NCBI RefSeq assembly: GCF_000764305.2
Contig: NW_025942333.1
Coordinates: 1-64,000 of the forward strand
Reading direction: 5' to 3'
DNA: 64,000 nt
Source of the DNA: Hyalella azteca
Taxonomy: Eukaryota; Arthropoda; Malacostraca; Amphipoda; Hyalellidae
Made by a program: the position numbers and the translations under genes. Below are positions 10,681-24,440 of the stretch, piece by piece; position 1 is the first letter of the stretch; each line of letters begins with the position of its first letter. The notes beneath the pieces are model-generated. The model had not been told where the DNA came from, searched no databases, and was given only the letters and a program-made list of their open reading frames with translations.

Positions 10681-12088
10681 AAGGCTCCTTTTGCTGTTCA
10701 CCACATCAGCTCCAGACCGCCCCGACATCGAATGCTTACATGATGAAAAGTACAATATCACAAGCTCCGTGAGCAGGTTTTAGAAACTGAATACCAGCAA
10801 TAAGCTTCTTTTTCTATATATTTTATCCATCGCACTAAACTTCAACATACTTCTGTGATATATTTCGTTGTTATGATATGGAAACACTTAATGTAAAAAA
10901 TTACAGAGCGTATTTGATAAGTTTTTCAACTTGCACTAATAATGACAGAACACCAAGAAAATTCCTCATTTACATTCGAAACAAACCCTTACCCGTCAAA
11001 CTTTTCACGTGAATCCTACAAATGATAAATACGACACTTGACCCTCTGATTCCTGGCATTCCTGCGGGTCGAGGTCGCGTTGTCCTCGCGAGAAATGTGC
11101 CAGAAGTCCTGACAGTCGTGAAGCCATCTCGGTGTTAATAAGGTCCCAGAGCCAGCAGGCTCGTGGGAGTTCTCCCACGTGCTACTGGGCCACGCCGCGG
11201 CACTCGGACGCGCATTCCCTCGCGCTAGGCCGCGCGTGACGATGTCGCTACGGTGAGCGCTGTTCTCGAGGTGTCATAGAACAGAATAGAAGTGTCGGTA
11301 CTGAAGAAATAAGCCCATGGCCTGTTGCCGATCCTTGAATTTTTCGTGACTTGATTCACAAGGGATCCGGCCTTTGGAACCCGATCTTGTTATCTCTACC
11401 CTTGGCGTCAATATATCAATGAGCAGTTGGGATCTGTACAGGCAAATTTTAATACATTGACTAAAGCAAAGGTTCCTAAAAGATTGGAGCCAATAAATAT
11501 GAATTTAAATTTATTATCTGTAATATATGACATCAACATGACCCAGTTTCTGCTTGCCCTAGGCTTCAAATGATGTTTGCAAGTTTATTGCTCCTACCGA
11601 CATTTCTGAACGACAAATCTATATTTTTACGTAGAACGCAAAACAGATCTATGTGAATTATGTACGGTTTAAATACTCGCCACAATTATAGTGCAGAATT
11701 TAAATTAAAACTATTTAGAGCCTCAGTTCGAACTTCCAGAAACTTCCAGCTGTTTAAAAATTATTACTAAAATTATTGTGCATAGCGCATGAAATGAGGG
11801 TTAGTTTGATCTTTCAAAGGTTCCGACGTTCCCGGGCCGATCCCAAATGATCAGAGCGCCAGTTTGTAACTGGTATGAATAATGTCAGCTGAATACTGGA
11901 ATCTCAGAGCTGCCCTCCTCACGAAAAAAAACATTATGAGGAAAGCGCTGGACCTCTCAGGATCAAATTAATGAACTTGCGTAAAAATTTCCGTGGCGAA
12001 TAAAACTTTAATGGGACTTTTCCCTTTACGGTCAGTGAGACTGTTTCCCCTCACGGCCAAATTTATGATGTACCATCTACCGAGACCC
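10681..12088. other. Intergenic with a GC/CpG-rich patch near 11160-11270
   Basis: No gene is recognised. Around 11160-11270 base composition turns GC- and CpG-rich (GGCCACGCCGCGGCACTCGG, then CGCGCTAGGCCGCGCGTGAC) within AT-rich DNA. The patch ends with ATG at 11242 and a CG|GTGAGC donor-like sequence. It could be a promoter or first exon, but nothing else supports that. Confidence 0.4.
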
Positions 12089-12096
12089 GATACGAG

Positions 12097-12261
12097 CAGA
12101 GCTGGGCAGCGCTACTTTGAAATGTAGCGGTCGCTACCGCTACACGCTCTAAATGTAGCGGGCGCTACCGCTACAATTGCTTGAATGTAGCGCCGCTACC
12201 GCTACCGCTACTGAAATGTTAGAAGCGGCCGCTACATGTAGCGCGCTACTGCCCACCTCTG
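12097..12261. mobile_element. Small hAT-type MITE (165 bp) with perfect 8-bp target duplication
   Basis: The left end reads CAGAGCTGGGCAG and the right end, reverse-complemented, reads CAGAGGTGGGCAG: 12 of 13 bases match. GATACGAG directly precedes (12089-12096) and follows (12262-12269) the element, a perfect 8-bp target site duplication. CAG-G start ends and 8-bp duplications are hallmarks of hAT transposons. The interior is built from repeated GTAGCGG and CGCTACCGCTAC words that can fold on themselves. It codes for nothing and would depend on a transposase from elsewhere. The intact duplication suggests a fairly recent insertion. Confidence 0.9.
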
Positions 12262-12269
12262 GATACGAG

Positions 12270-15200
12270 GAATACGCTTTCATTGATAAAGGTTTTGCCG
12301 CTTTCATCCAAACAATAATGCCATGACCTGCTCATTTTCCATTTCCAATACCAGCAGAGAAACAAAGGTCTCTGATCGACAAAAGGTATCAATTTAGGGC
12401 TCCATTATGACCTTTACCGACACCATTGAAGCTCGTGGAAGTCATATAATGAGCTTTGAACTCGCGTCCAGTCCTGACATAATGACCTCGCGTCTGCTGA
12501 AGAAGACTGCACGTTGTACGTACTCGCTACTCAATGAAAGCCAAAAACAACCATTGGGTTAACTTCCTGGAGACAATTGACGCGAGCCTTGTTCTAGCCA
12601 ACTGAGGAAGCTGCTCTCGATGCTCCAGATGCCTGAGCAAACGCTGCCGCGGTGTTCCTTCAGAATCGCGCTTTTGTGTACGCGTGAGTGACGACACTCG
12701 TGATTCAGCCACCATGAAAAGAGCTCATGAATAGAACTCGTCGACGCTTTTCGGCTCGTCTCGGCAAGCTCAGTAATAATGCCCGTACAGAATAGAGAAT
12801 TTGGAAGATGCGAATGCGAAATATTCATATAAAAAATGATTACTAGACAACACGGTTAATTGTGAAGTAAAAATGTAGGGGTTTTACCTATTTCTTTCCA
12901 GAAATCTTCAATAAATCCTTCAACTTTTGCTTCTTTAAACCTATATATGATCTCATTATTCTCGTATAAATACACAAGCACACAGAATGAGTGAATCTAA
13001 AATCACAGTAGAATTGCGTTGTCACGTCAAATTATCTTAAATTTGACGAATCGCAATGAAATTATTCTGTCCTTTTTAAATAAGTGACACGAACATTATC
13101 GAACGTTATCGACGTTTAAACTTCCTTATCATAGAATAATTGATCAAATTTTGTTTACAACTAAAAATAACAGAATAAGACAATAAAATTATAAATGAAT
13201 CAATTGCTAATAAGCTTGTGCATGTGTCGTTGCAAAGAGTAACGAATACACGTGACCGAGGACATTGAAACGGTAAGCAGTAAATGCTAGTGAAACTTAC
13301 ACTCGGATTGACTTAAAGTGCGAGTCTTTGGTTGTGTTCCTCAGAATGTTTAGAGTGCGCGTTCAAAGTCCGTGACTGATATGCAAGTTTAATTAATACA
13401 ACTGGACTCGAAACTTCCATCTAAAATTTTGGAGCTCTTGCCAAGCGCAGCCTTGTGTGGTTCATTCAGTCACTTCTTGCGTCGGTAACGAGCTTTGCTG
13501 TGACGTCGCAAATATTCATGAAGTTCTGGACGCTGAGAATTATCTAAGTATCGAGCGGACGTGAGTGAAGTAATCTATATAATCTATATAATAACCTTAG
13601 GCGGATTTCGAGTGGCCGACGGCACGGCAGGTTTTACATTCAAAGTAGGTGTCGTGCGGCTCTTCCGTAACCGAAACACGGTCTGTCAATGCGCAAAATA
13701 CGAACCAAATCAGCCATCACTCGTGCTTGGTTTGCCTGCTTGTCGAGGAGTTAATTGTTTTCGTTTAGATGATAATTTGAAGCACCCGCTGCGGCAGCCA
13801 CAAAGCTATTAAGACAGACCTTGTAGCATTGCCGGAACTTGAAGGACGGTTTTGATGCCGGTAAATAGTGCTGGACCAGAGCGGTCACTATCACTTTCTT
13901 GATATACTATTACAAATTTCGGTAACTACTGAGTCTCTCACTGGTGCTCTCGTGGTGGTAGAACCACACGCTTATTTTTCACTTCGTAACAATTGCTCGA
14001 CGGTGAATAGCATTTGAATTCACAGAATGATAATTCGCTAAATTTTATCGTCTGACGCGAATAATCTAACATAATGACTTCATGGCTGAGGAAGGAATAA
14101 GGAATTTTTATTTGTAGGAATTTTTAGGAATTAGGGAATTTTTAGGATTAAAACCAGAAATTCTATTATATTCCTCATTATGAACAATCGAAGTGCGACC
14201 AATGGCTGCATGTGTGCATCGCAACTTTGAAAACGGGTTACCCTTCGTAGTGGCCGCCTGAGATCTTCTCCTAAGTGTTTGGAACCCTCCGCAACTCATT
14301 AACTTAACATTAAGAAACTTCATACGAAAAATGTTACGAGTATAAAATTTTTATTGATAAATCACGGCACTAGCAGTTCTAAATTAATAACAGTGAAGCA
14401 GCAATAGGCATCGCTATCAAACCAAGCTCTGTTGTGCGATCTTCTTACAAAACTCTAACCAAACTGCATTGGAAATTATAATCAAAACCAGCATCGCATT
14501 CCAGAAACTTTTAGCATCGAATTAAAAAAATATTATATGAAATAATTCGAATAGTCCATTGAGTTTCATGTTATTTAGTTAGGCTAATTGAGAAAATTAA
14601 ACCTGCTGCTTGGCGTTCACTGAGATTTTTAGGGCTGCATGCTGGGCAGAATGTTGAGGCGGCGAGCCGAGGAGCAGATTCTATAATAAGGTAATCATGA
14701 GGTATCCATAACTCGCCTCTTATCTCCTCCATCAAAGCCTTGATGTCTCCTTCCTCTCGCGGCACTCTTGAGCCACGCAACTTATTCCTGACGCCCGTGT
14801 AGTTCCAAAGAAATTTTCCATAGATTAGCGATGAGTTTCCCGGCTCGACCAGCGGGCAGTGAAGTGAAAAGATAAAAGTGCGCGTGCAGTGCGAAGGCTG
14901 GACCCCCAAGCGCAGCCAGAGTCCTACCAGCAGCTTTATCGGCATTTCAGGCTCGGCCGAGAGTCGGCCGTAGGTCGGCCGAGAGTCGGCCGTAGGTCGG
15001 CCGGCCACGCTTCGCAACGAGCGAGATGCTCAACGATGCACTTCACCACAACAACACCAACAAGCCAGCCAGAGAGTCCAGCGTGATCAGAGGTGCACTA
15101 TAAGTATCTTCGTCTTAAATTTGTCAAGTTGATCGTATTAAAATTTACTATGCAAACTTGGAAAATATCTTCTAATAAACGATCAAACAAAGTATATTTC

Positions 15201-15776
15201 AATACTTGCGCTAAATCACTTACACGCATAACTTCTTCCCATGAGTTAACTGCATTGATAATTTATCGCGTGGCATATTAATGTATCACTAAAGCCTTGC
15301 TGCTCAATTTGAATTTACAGCGTGGTCATTTCACTTTTTTCAAGTCGAGGTGTAGCCTATAGTGGTGCTTGGTTTCTGTTTGTTTTCTTCCTGATTGACG
15401 ATTTATATGATCATCGAGAAAATAATCTAATCCTAAGAATAGATTCCAGAAAAAAATGTTTTAAAACAACAAACTGGACAAGGCAACAGATGGGATGGAA
15501 TAGTAATGTCCCCGACTTTGAAGGTAATTTCCATTCCATTTTCTCGTGCAGAAGATGAGATTGGCTGCCATGCTGCCTGTGGTGGTTCATCTCCACTCAG
15601 CCGCCTGCAGACTTACGATGATTTTATTCGGCCCCAAAAGCCGTGTAGGTTTTTCCCTTACTTACGACCTGCTTGCACGGAACGTCCGCCTATAAATTAG
15701 TTGGCTCGTGTCACGGCCGCATGAATAATGCTGCGCATGTCACGTGCGTACGTCACTCGTTCCAAGCAGGGCTCTT
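12270..15776. other. Intergenic, nothing coding; small GC-rich direct repeat near 14960
   Basis: No exon-like conservation is seen. At 14950-15003 a CGGCCGAGAGTCGGCCGTAGGT-like word (22 bases) is repeated about 2.3 times. A minus-strand open frame at 14571-15017 is 148 codons long. It begins with a TTG codon and contains no motif I know, so I do not call it a gene. Confidence 0.5.
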
Positions 15777-16006
15777 AGTCTTATTCTAACAGACACTCAA
15801 TTACACACGCATAATATTTACTGCTTACACTTGACTTATTTTATTTGTATAGATATTTTTTGCTGCGTACGCTAAACTTCATTTATTTTTTAGTCTTATT
15901 CTAACAGACACTCAATTACACACGCATAATATTTACTGCCTACACTTAACTTATTCATTTTTTATAGATATTTTTTGCTGCGTACGCTAAACTCCATTTA
16001 TTTTAA
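15777..16006 (+). repeat. Tandem duplication, 115-bp unit, two copies
   Basis: AGTCTTATTCTAACAGACAC begins both copies, at 15777 and 15892. They share nearly all of their 115 bases, ending with GCTGCGTACGCTAAAC and a T-rich run. A degenerate field of TTTACTGCGT and TTTACTT words continues to about 16310, which suggests an older array of the same DNA. Confidence 0.9.
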
Positions 16007-19000
16007 TGTGATTACTTTGCTGCGCCCAGTTTACTATATGTATATACGCTTACTTTACAACGTACAATTATCTGCGTAAAATTAACTACGTTAACTTTCC
16101 GGCGTCTACTTTAATACTTACCCTTTACTGCGTAAACTTGCCAGCGTTTACTTACCACAATTAATATGCTTTAATACGCTTACTTTACTGCGTGCACTAC
16201 TACGTTTAATTACCTGCCATTCACATAAATAGTCTCACTTTACTTCGAACACTTGACTGCGTTTACTTGCCTGCTTGTACTTTCCGACGTTTACTTCACT
16301 GAGTTTTTATACAACTCAGGCAGATACAATTTACCGAGCTTTGGTGGCCAGATCAAATTATGGCATCCAAATTTTTCCTCTAAACTTCAAAGAATAGTAT
16401 CGCGTCAACCCAAGCAATTATTTTAAATATTCATTAATTCAAGCATGAAGAACAAGAAAATTCGTGATTTGAAATTATATTATTTGTTTTTCATGAACAA
16501 TCGCTCAAGATAAACATAATATCCTATAGGATAGGATATTATGGATAGGATATAAAACATTATAAAAATATTATGATAGAATATTAGGATAACATGTTAT
16601 CCTAAATAGGATATTTTGATAGTATCAATTGTATTCAATTGTTTAAATTGTTTTTAAGTGCGCGCTGGAATCTCTTTTCCTTTAGCCACTCATTCCTATA
16701 TACACGAGCGAGCCGAGGCTCGCAGCTCACCAAGTTTGTGCATTACCACACAATGGCGCCGACCAGTCTGCATGCGAATGCACGCATTATTGTACATGCC
16801 TTCATCTTCACTACAGGAACACTTGTCTTCACAGAGATAAATAATATTAAGCGAGCGTGTAAAGCCTTAGGAAAGTCGGCACAAAGGGAATAGCGTTTGA
16901 ATTCGGTTGAAGAGTTTTCCTGACAATTCCATTCTTGTCTCCAAAAATAACGAGGTATCTTCAAAAATTCAAATATTTAATTAACAATTGCCCCATAAGA
17001 TTTCGTCGTGACATTGCTTGCGTTTTACGAGATTTACTTATGAATTTACCTGAAGGCGAAAAATTTGAAGCTAACTCTACTGGCCAGAGTTTGAGTTTGT
17101 TTCGGAAGGTAAAATAAAGATCTATTCCGTACATCACGTCTTACTCGAATTTTGAATATCACTTTTTAATTAACGCCAGTTCTTTGAAGCCCTAAACGTA
17201 CTCTATGCATTTGAATTCCTGTAAGAAGGCTGGGCAGGCTTTCGACTGCACATCGCTGGTGTCGTGCAACACAAAAAGGAATGCTGTAAAACAAACATAC
17301 TTGTGTAATCTTCATATTAGATCTTGACATGAGAGCGAACATAAACAAATTGCTCTTCAACACGGCAAGCCATAAATTGGACAGCCACGGCCATGCGGAA
17401 CCAGCGCACCTCTCCGCAATCTTCCCGAAATTATCGACAAACTCCCGGCATCCTGATTCCGGTAATATACATAACAAAAAATATAATGTCTTCACATGTT
17501 CACGGTCGTAGCCAGTTCAAAATAACCGTTAGTAGGCATTTTGTTTATAAAATTATTTAATCTCTCTAAACGATTTTTATGCAAAATGTCAGTTATCATT
17601 TACAATAGTCTCAAAAAATTTTACTTGAGCCATAAGTCAAATAGTTTATTTTTTTGCATGAGCTCAGCGTTTTACATTATCTTGACAATTTTTAAAACAC
17701 GACAGAAACTTTGACGCCGATATTATAACGCATCATCTTCCTATTTTTATTAAACTAATGTCATATCAGCAAATTGCTAGGAGACCCAACAGTCATCGTC
17801 AAGTATTTCTCAACTGTAATAATGAACGATGCGATTCGCTGCGTAAGTGAAGTATACATGCGATGCCCGTAGTTTTGAAAGCTTTCGGCGGACCTCAAAA
17901 GCATTATGCGGAGAAGCTCGCTATATCATTTCTCTTAATCTCCACAATTCTCTTGTCCAGTATAACTTACTAGTTTTTAGTTGCGTTCACTATAAATGCC
18001 TACAGTAGTCTATTCCCAGTCCAGTTCTTTACAATAATCATGGAAGCATGACTTGAAATTGGCAAAAAACTGGAATGCTCCCCACGGACCGACCATGATC
18101 TTTATTGAAGACTCAGGCTATACTACTGCTCAGTAAACAATGCTTTAATTACCACTCAGCGTTTAAAGTCATTAAAGCAAATGAGCGGCAGGAGAAAGCG
18201 TCGTTTTGGGCCAGTAATGTGGAGCTCTATAAGCAGCACAAGATTTTATTGGCGATGCGAGTAAATTCCGAGCGCTCTTCACAATCCTGCACTTCAAGAA
18301 ACATTAAATGTCAAAACGAACCCTGAGAGCGCTGATCCGTAGGATTGTATATGTAACTTAAATAAGCGATCCCTGCTGGCGAGTCTTCTATAGCTGCTCG
18401 AGACGCGAGTTTACTGAAGGGAGTTTTCTTGCTTCTTGATTTAGGGAGACATCGTTCACTGACTTGACTCGGACAACATTTTATTCATCCTAGTGAAGTA
18501 TCAAGTATCAGGCCAAAGAAACATTATTTTAGAGAAGCATTTATAGTAACTAATCTTCCGGCAGGTTGAAAATGATTTTATTTTGCACCTTTCAACTTTC
18601 ATTTTATCGTACAAAAACTGAGCGGTTTTTGTCATTAGGACAAAACGATGGAACCTTTGCCGTAATAAGAGGATGGATAAGTGACAATTCAAGTGAACTA
18701 TTCTGTACTCATATGTATCTGACAAAATTAAAAAAAAAAACGACGTTATACTTATTCCGTTTGGTTCGCTACGAATAGTAGGATATAGGGACGTCGAATA
18801 AAAGTAATTCCTCTACAATAGTACTGTATAAAATTATTACATTAAATGCATGCATGTACAAAATTTACTTTTGGAATAAACTTATTTCTAACTAACTAGA
18901 TACAATATTGTATTATCGAACTATATTAAATGAAATTTTATAAGAAAAATTTTCAACGCATAAATTCTCATCATGTCATGCATTAATGCAACACAATAAG

Positions 19001-19019
19001 TCATCAATTTCTCAGACGG
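16007..19019. other. Intergenic; palindrome at 16516-16542, otherwise nothing recognised
   Basis: ATAATATCCTAT at 16516 is followed by its reverse complement (through 16542), and related ATAGGATAT words continue to 16610, giving a small AT-rich cruciform-like site. Open frames here are short and without motifs. Confidence 0.5.
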
Positions 19020-19300
19020 GATGAATCTCATGTATTTCCCATCAGTTTAATCTCATCATGTATTTGCCATCAGATTAATCTCATGTATATTTCAAGCAGA
19101 TTAATCTCATGTATTTTTCAAGCAAATTATCTCATGCATTTTTCAAGCAGATTGTCTCTTGTATATCTCGATCAAGCAGGACTATTCTTATGAATAAATT
19201 AACCAGCCTTATCCTCATCCATTTCTTATACAGAAATATTCCGTGGTATTTCTTAAGCAGGAATATTCTCATGTATTTCTTTTGCAGGATTATTCGCAGG
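19020..19300 (+). repeat. Degenerate tandem repeat, roughly 30-bp unit
   Basis: Words of the type TTCAAGCAGATTAATCTCAT and ATGTATTT recur from 19020 to about 19170. They decay rightward into TTAAGCAGGAATATTCTCAT up to 19300. Spacing is close to 30 bases, with many changes, so this looks like an old array. Confidence 0.7.
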
Positions 19301-22300
19301 AATTTTTCGGCAGCTCCCTTGTAGCGCAGCGCAGCGTCGCGTGCAGCCGACATTCTGGGGTCGCGGGCGCGTGGATTTCTTTCCGCGCTGTTACGTTCTC
19401 TTCGGTGAACGCAAGCCAAATATTCACAATATGCCGAGCCTTGGAGCTTAAGCCAATTCTTCAGGGAGTCGCCGAGGACAGCAACTATGCTTTGTATTCA
19501 GTGTTTTTAGAAATTAATGATCAGCAATGCATGAAATAATTGCTGGTATGCTTACAGTAGCATTCCTACAACCCCGCACTCTTGGAAACAACGGAGCGTG
19601 GCGAATGAAGCCCGATAAACTCTATCCTAAATCGTCTTATTCTTTTCCATGCTTTCGATTATTTGAGTCTTGAGGCGAACTACCAAAAAAAGCAAGTGGT
19701 TTCTCATGCATCGATTGAACGGAGAAATTTCCGCGGATGATAAAACTGGTTCTTGGTCCCGCATCTCGCATGCCAAGCAAATCCGTTGGCAATTCTACAA
19801 TGCCATGTCTAGTTAATGTTGGAATTACCCATACATGGAAAATTTATTATACTCATACACGATAAAGCAAGATTCGAATGTCTCTCAGAATTCAACTAGT
19901 TTTATCTGATTCGAAGCTGTTTCAAAAACAATATAATGTATACTTATTACTTAAGCACCAAGATGACGATATAAATTTTAATCTACATTGAGGTTCTAAA
20001 AGGCGATGTTGTGCTCGGCTTGACGACGGTAGCGAATACCGGCTGGACGGGCCCTTCACAGGGCAGCGAGTGGCCGAGAAATTAAAAGTTTACATTAAAT
20101 GAAGCTCGAAGATTTGCCTGAGTGCCCTCGAGATCCCAAATAAAAACCTATCTATACAAAACGCTTGGAATTAAACGAATTTTCCTCTAGGAACTGTCAT
20201 CGCTCGCATCATGGCGGCTTTTTGTGCGTAGAGAGAGAACTAAGATGTGGCTAATGAATTAACTATTTGTTTGTATTAAAATTGTGTACATGCAGCTTAA
20301 TCGTTTAGAAAACCTGACGAATATTGAGTAAAGATTTCAACACCGAGACCAAACTCTAATTTTCTATCTCGTCATTTTCAAGGTAAGAACAAGACATATT
20401 TTTCGAAGCGATTGCTTCTTCAATTTAGGTCTGAGCTGGTCCAGCGTTTTGAAGGATGTTTTTGTCTTGGTCGGGTGCCGTAATTGCAGGCTGGCGTCGA
20501 GATAAAACCAACATCTTCAGGCTACAATCTTGCCCTGCCCGAATATTTAATTGTTTCTAATGCCAGACCAAAGGCGTCCACTCCGAGTTAATAGCTGTGG
20601 AGAAATACTGGGGCAAAACGAACGGGATCATTCTAAATTTATCCTCAATGACAAGTAAAAATAATGGATATGTAGGATAGTTCCCTTCATAAAGATAAAA
20701 AATGAAATAAAAATAAGGTCTTTAGGAAGATAAAAAAATTATCTTTAGGAAGATGAAAAATAAGGTCTTTTAAACGTTTAGACCATTTCCGGCCACTGTA
20801 AGTTCAAAGCGGTTATTGGATGGAGAAAGAAACATTTATGTGTCGTTGACCGCGAAGAATACTGGCAGAAAGCTTGGGCATAGTTAAGAGACGCGAGTGA
20901 CACAGTTAAAGTGCATCGTGCGTGATAAATATAATATATGTGATTATTGTTGAACTAAAGTTGGGCTACTCTACGGAAATCCCTTAATTAAGCGTAATTT
21001 AATCTTCCACCCAACGAAATAAGGCTAGAAGCTCAAAATTAATTATTGATTTGGAATTTAAAATTTATTATTAAATAGACATTATATCCAAGTAAAATGG
21101 TCTCATAGACCTAACCGAAGAGGAGACCTCAACGCAGGAGCTGGTAGCGATCCTTTGGCTGATGTAGATTCATCCCGCCAATTAATTCTTACACTTCAAA
21201 TGGGAATTAGTATCGTTTTACACCATCCTTTTTTAAGGCAAATGCAATGCATATTCGTCCCTCTTTAATTTTATCACATAATCTTAGGCTCCATAGAAGT
21301 AAATTAGATTTATGCTTTAATTTTCTATCTAAATAAGTCAGTCGACTGCATGACAGAACCGCAAATATATAAGCTATGAATTTGTTAGCAAATATAATCA
21401 CACAAAATTCAGTCGATATTCTAAGGAAAAGGTTTGCATGGAGTCCAACTTATGATTGCTATATGCAATACAGGGGCTCTGAAACATTTTTTATTATGAC
21501 ATTGTGAATTTTTGTTTCATATAATTTGCTTTTAAATTCATATCCAGTTTTGTACCTCGCGTCACACAACTTCAACTCTCGTCAAATGCAAAGGATTTTC
21601 AACCGTCTTATAAAGTCTTTTCGTATGTAATTGCTTGATTCCTGAATTTATCTTCAGTAGATTAACGAATTAACTCTTAATCATGTACATAAACTGTATC
21701 ATAGAATAAGTAATGGACGTTTTAATTTATAGTGATTGAAGTCATTGGCCAATCATGCGCATCTTTTACAATAGCTAACAAGCTATGACAAGATTGGAGT
21801 GGGTGGTCGGCAGCACGTGTTCGCCAACCGTTAGTGGTCGCTCACGTTTTTGTTTTGGGATTTAAGCAGAGAAGCAACCAAAGATTTCGGATCCTGCATA
21901 AAACGAAGAAACATTTAGCAGACGTTCATTTATCCAGTTGTGTCCGGACGTTTATTCTCGACTCTCCACCCACGCAAAAGAATGGACGAAGGACCAGGTC
22001 GGTCGGCGGGCCGGTGAGACACCAAGATGGAGAGATTGACCAAAACATGACTTTTGGCAAACTTTATCCTGACAAATGGAGAGAGAACCACTTATCATCC
22101 ATCACGGTGAGGAAAAGCGCCGTCTTGTAGTCGGACTTTGAAGAATCTTGGGACTTTAATGAAGACATGCGTAGAGCAGCGAGCTGTGATGTCTCAAGTC
22201 GAGTGCTGCTCTCCTGATTGCTACTGATTATTGGGAAGCCAAGTCTCAGCGAGGCGTGCATTAGTTTCCGCGTGAACAATGAGTTACGCTTCATCGAATT

Positions 22301-24330
22301 ATAAATGAACAAGAGTCATAACGCATAAATATTTGCAGTTATACGTACTCACAGTGATGACCCATTTTTTTGTTTGAAATGTCGCATTTGCCGCTAACAT
22401 CACATAACTAACGTAGGTAAACTGCAGCACAATTTGTAATTACAACGATTTGTGTTCTGCGTCTTTAAAATATGATGAGATTTTTGCATGAAAAAGTTCT
22501 GTAATTTACTCGCGACAAATTAAGACTTAACAATTATTGGTCTTGAAAACTGGGCGAAGCAGGGATCGAGCATTACAGGGATCGCGCAATCAGGGTTATC
22601 TGACACCCTCCCTGTGGGTAAAAAGGATGTCAGTGTAGGAGGATGACTAACCTTAAGCGAGAAGGTTACATGATCGAGCTATCAGAAATGTAAACGTTAC
22701 AATTTAAAACTAGCGCAAGTAATGCATTTAATTCAATGTGGAGCGTTTCCTCGAGCCATCGGGGTAACCACTTTTCTTCAATAAATAAATATATAAATAA
22801 ATAAATTAACAATTAAACATTCAGACGCGCCTAAATGCAGCAACACGTCCAAGAATTATTTTTAACCTTTTATTTGTCAAGATATTTTGTAGCAGCTGGC
22901 TGTATTGTAAGTTAATTAAGTTAAAAAAAATAGAAGTAGATAAAGAATTAAAAGAATTCAAATTTATGCATAAAACTGAACGTCACCTTTGAACTCAACG
23001 TTATGCAAATTCGTCAGACTTTTAGTAATTTGGATTCATTGCATCAGAACCTTTTATTATATAGAGTAGGTACGTCCGTATATAGGAGTTGCTATTATGA
23101 CCTTAATCAATAACTTGAATTATTTAAATCTTTATGCTTATTCATTACCAATTTATTATACTTGTAACAATACATGTATAACTTGCTCTTACACGATTCA
23201 ATTCCTGTATTCATGACAAGGTACCAAAAGAAGCGTCTTTCTTTCCCTTCACCAAGCCAGTCTGGAAATTATCAAATTAAGCCCAAACTCTTCAATTGCT
23301 CGCTCTGGGAACTTTTCGAACACGCAACATCTCAGTTGGCACAAATCTCAAACAATCATAACGTCTCAATTTGTTTAGTGATAAAATCATATATTCACCA
23401 GTAGAGATATGATTTGTTTGTAATCTTCTTTCGCTCTTCTTCTCAATGTACTTTTTATCGTGCCAATTATTCTCAATAGGGCTAGAAAACACAACGCTAA
23501 TCACTCGTGAATCAAAAGCAGAAAGTGCATGTAGGTTTGCAGCAAAATATTGTAAATGCTCCCGTGCCTCGCATTTATTCGACTCATAGGTGCTATTAAA
23601 TTGTACATTCAGCAGGATTTGGTTTGTATCGTATTCAATATTTTGAAGTAATTCACTCGCAGCGTTTTTTGCTCCGAATTACGTTATCGTAAGTCAGTTC
23701 ACAATATCCCAATGTCAGTTCATTATATCATATTACGAGTTTCACGACTCGTAACCTATCTTTCATCTGTGTAGAAATTTTGCTCGTGAAGAGAGTTTCA
23801 AATTCATCTCCATAATTTAGTTATTTTTTATCAAGATGTAAAATTTCAATCATCTCCTTGCGTATTTATCCTGATTGCAGCTGAAAAGATTTTTTAGAGC
23901 ATTTATAAGCACACTATTTCTTCAATTTAGTGTCGAGTTCTGGTCCTAAGTTACTCCATCTAAAAAGGGTGATTATTTCATGGCCTCTAGGTACAAATTT
24001 CTCAGTGAAAATCTTTAAATCAAATTTTAAGCATAAAAAATAATACACAGTTATTTAGGGTACAGTTAAAATCCATCAATGTCCAAGGTGGAAAGTCACA
24101 ACATTATAAACAATTACTGAACAATTTATATCGTATTATTGAACGCGATTTGTTTCAATATGAATTAATTCCATTGCTTAACTCAAGAACCATCTCGTGT
24201 ACATGATTACTTATAATACGAAGCACCACATATGGCGAGACACAAGGAGCTTTGCGGAACTGCCCTAAAAAGTTCAACGAGAAAATTTCTTGGAAATTGC
24301 ATTTCTTCACAATTCAAAGTGAGCCGTTGT
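19301..24330. other. Intergenic or intronic, nothing recognised
   Basis: Five kilobases of AT-rich DNA without recognisable exons, RNA genes or element ends. Open frames such as 21834-22130 have no known motif. Confidence 0.45.
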
Positions 24331-24336
24331 CCACCG

Positions 24337-24440
24337 CTTGTGTCTTTTCACCCCTTAGCAGAGAGTGTCTTTTCAGCCCCGACCATCGAGTGCCTTTTCA
24401 GACCCTGACCTTCCAGAGGCGTTTCAGTTCTTGACTCTTG
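24337..24440 (+). repeat. Short degenerate tandem repeat, about 31-bp unit
   Basis: GTGTCTTTTCA, GTGTCTTTTCAGCCCCGACC and GTGCCTTTTCAGACCCTGACC follow one another at about 30-base spacing, for three to four diverged copies. Confidence 0.6.

Noticed and set aside
10135..10761. Long minus-strand open frame over the 33-bp array
   Set aside because: The unit length is a multiple of three, so several frames stay open on both strands; the peptide is pure repeat and includes an unknown residue from the N.
14571..15017. 148-codon minus-strand frame
   Set aside because: It starts at TTG rather than ATG, overlaps a short GC-rich direct repeat and contains no recognisable motif.
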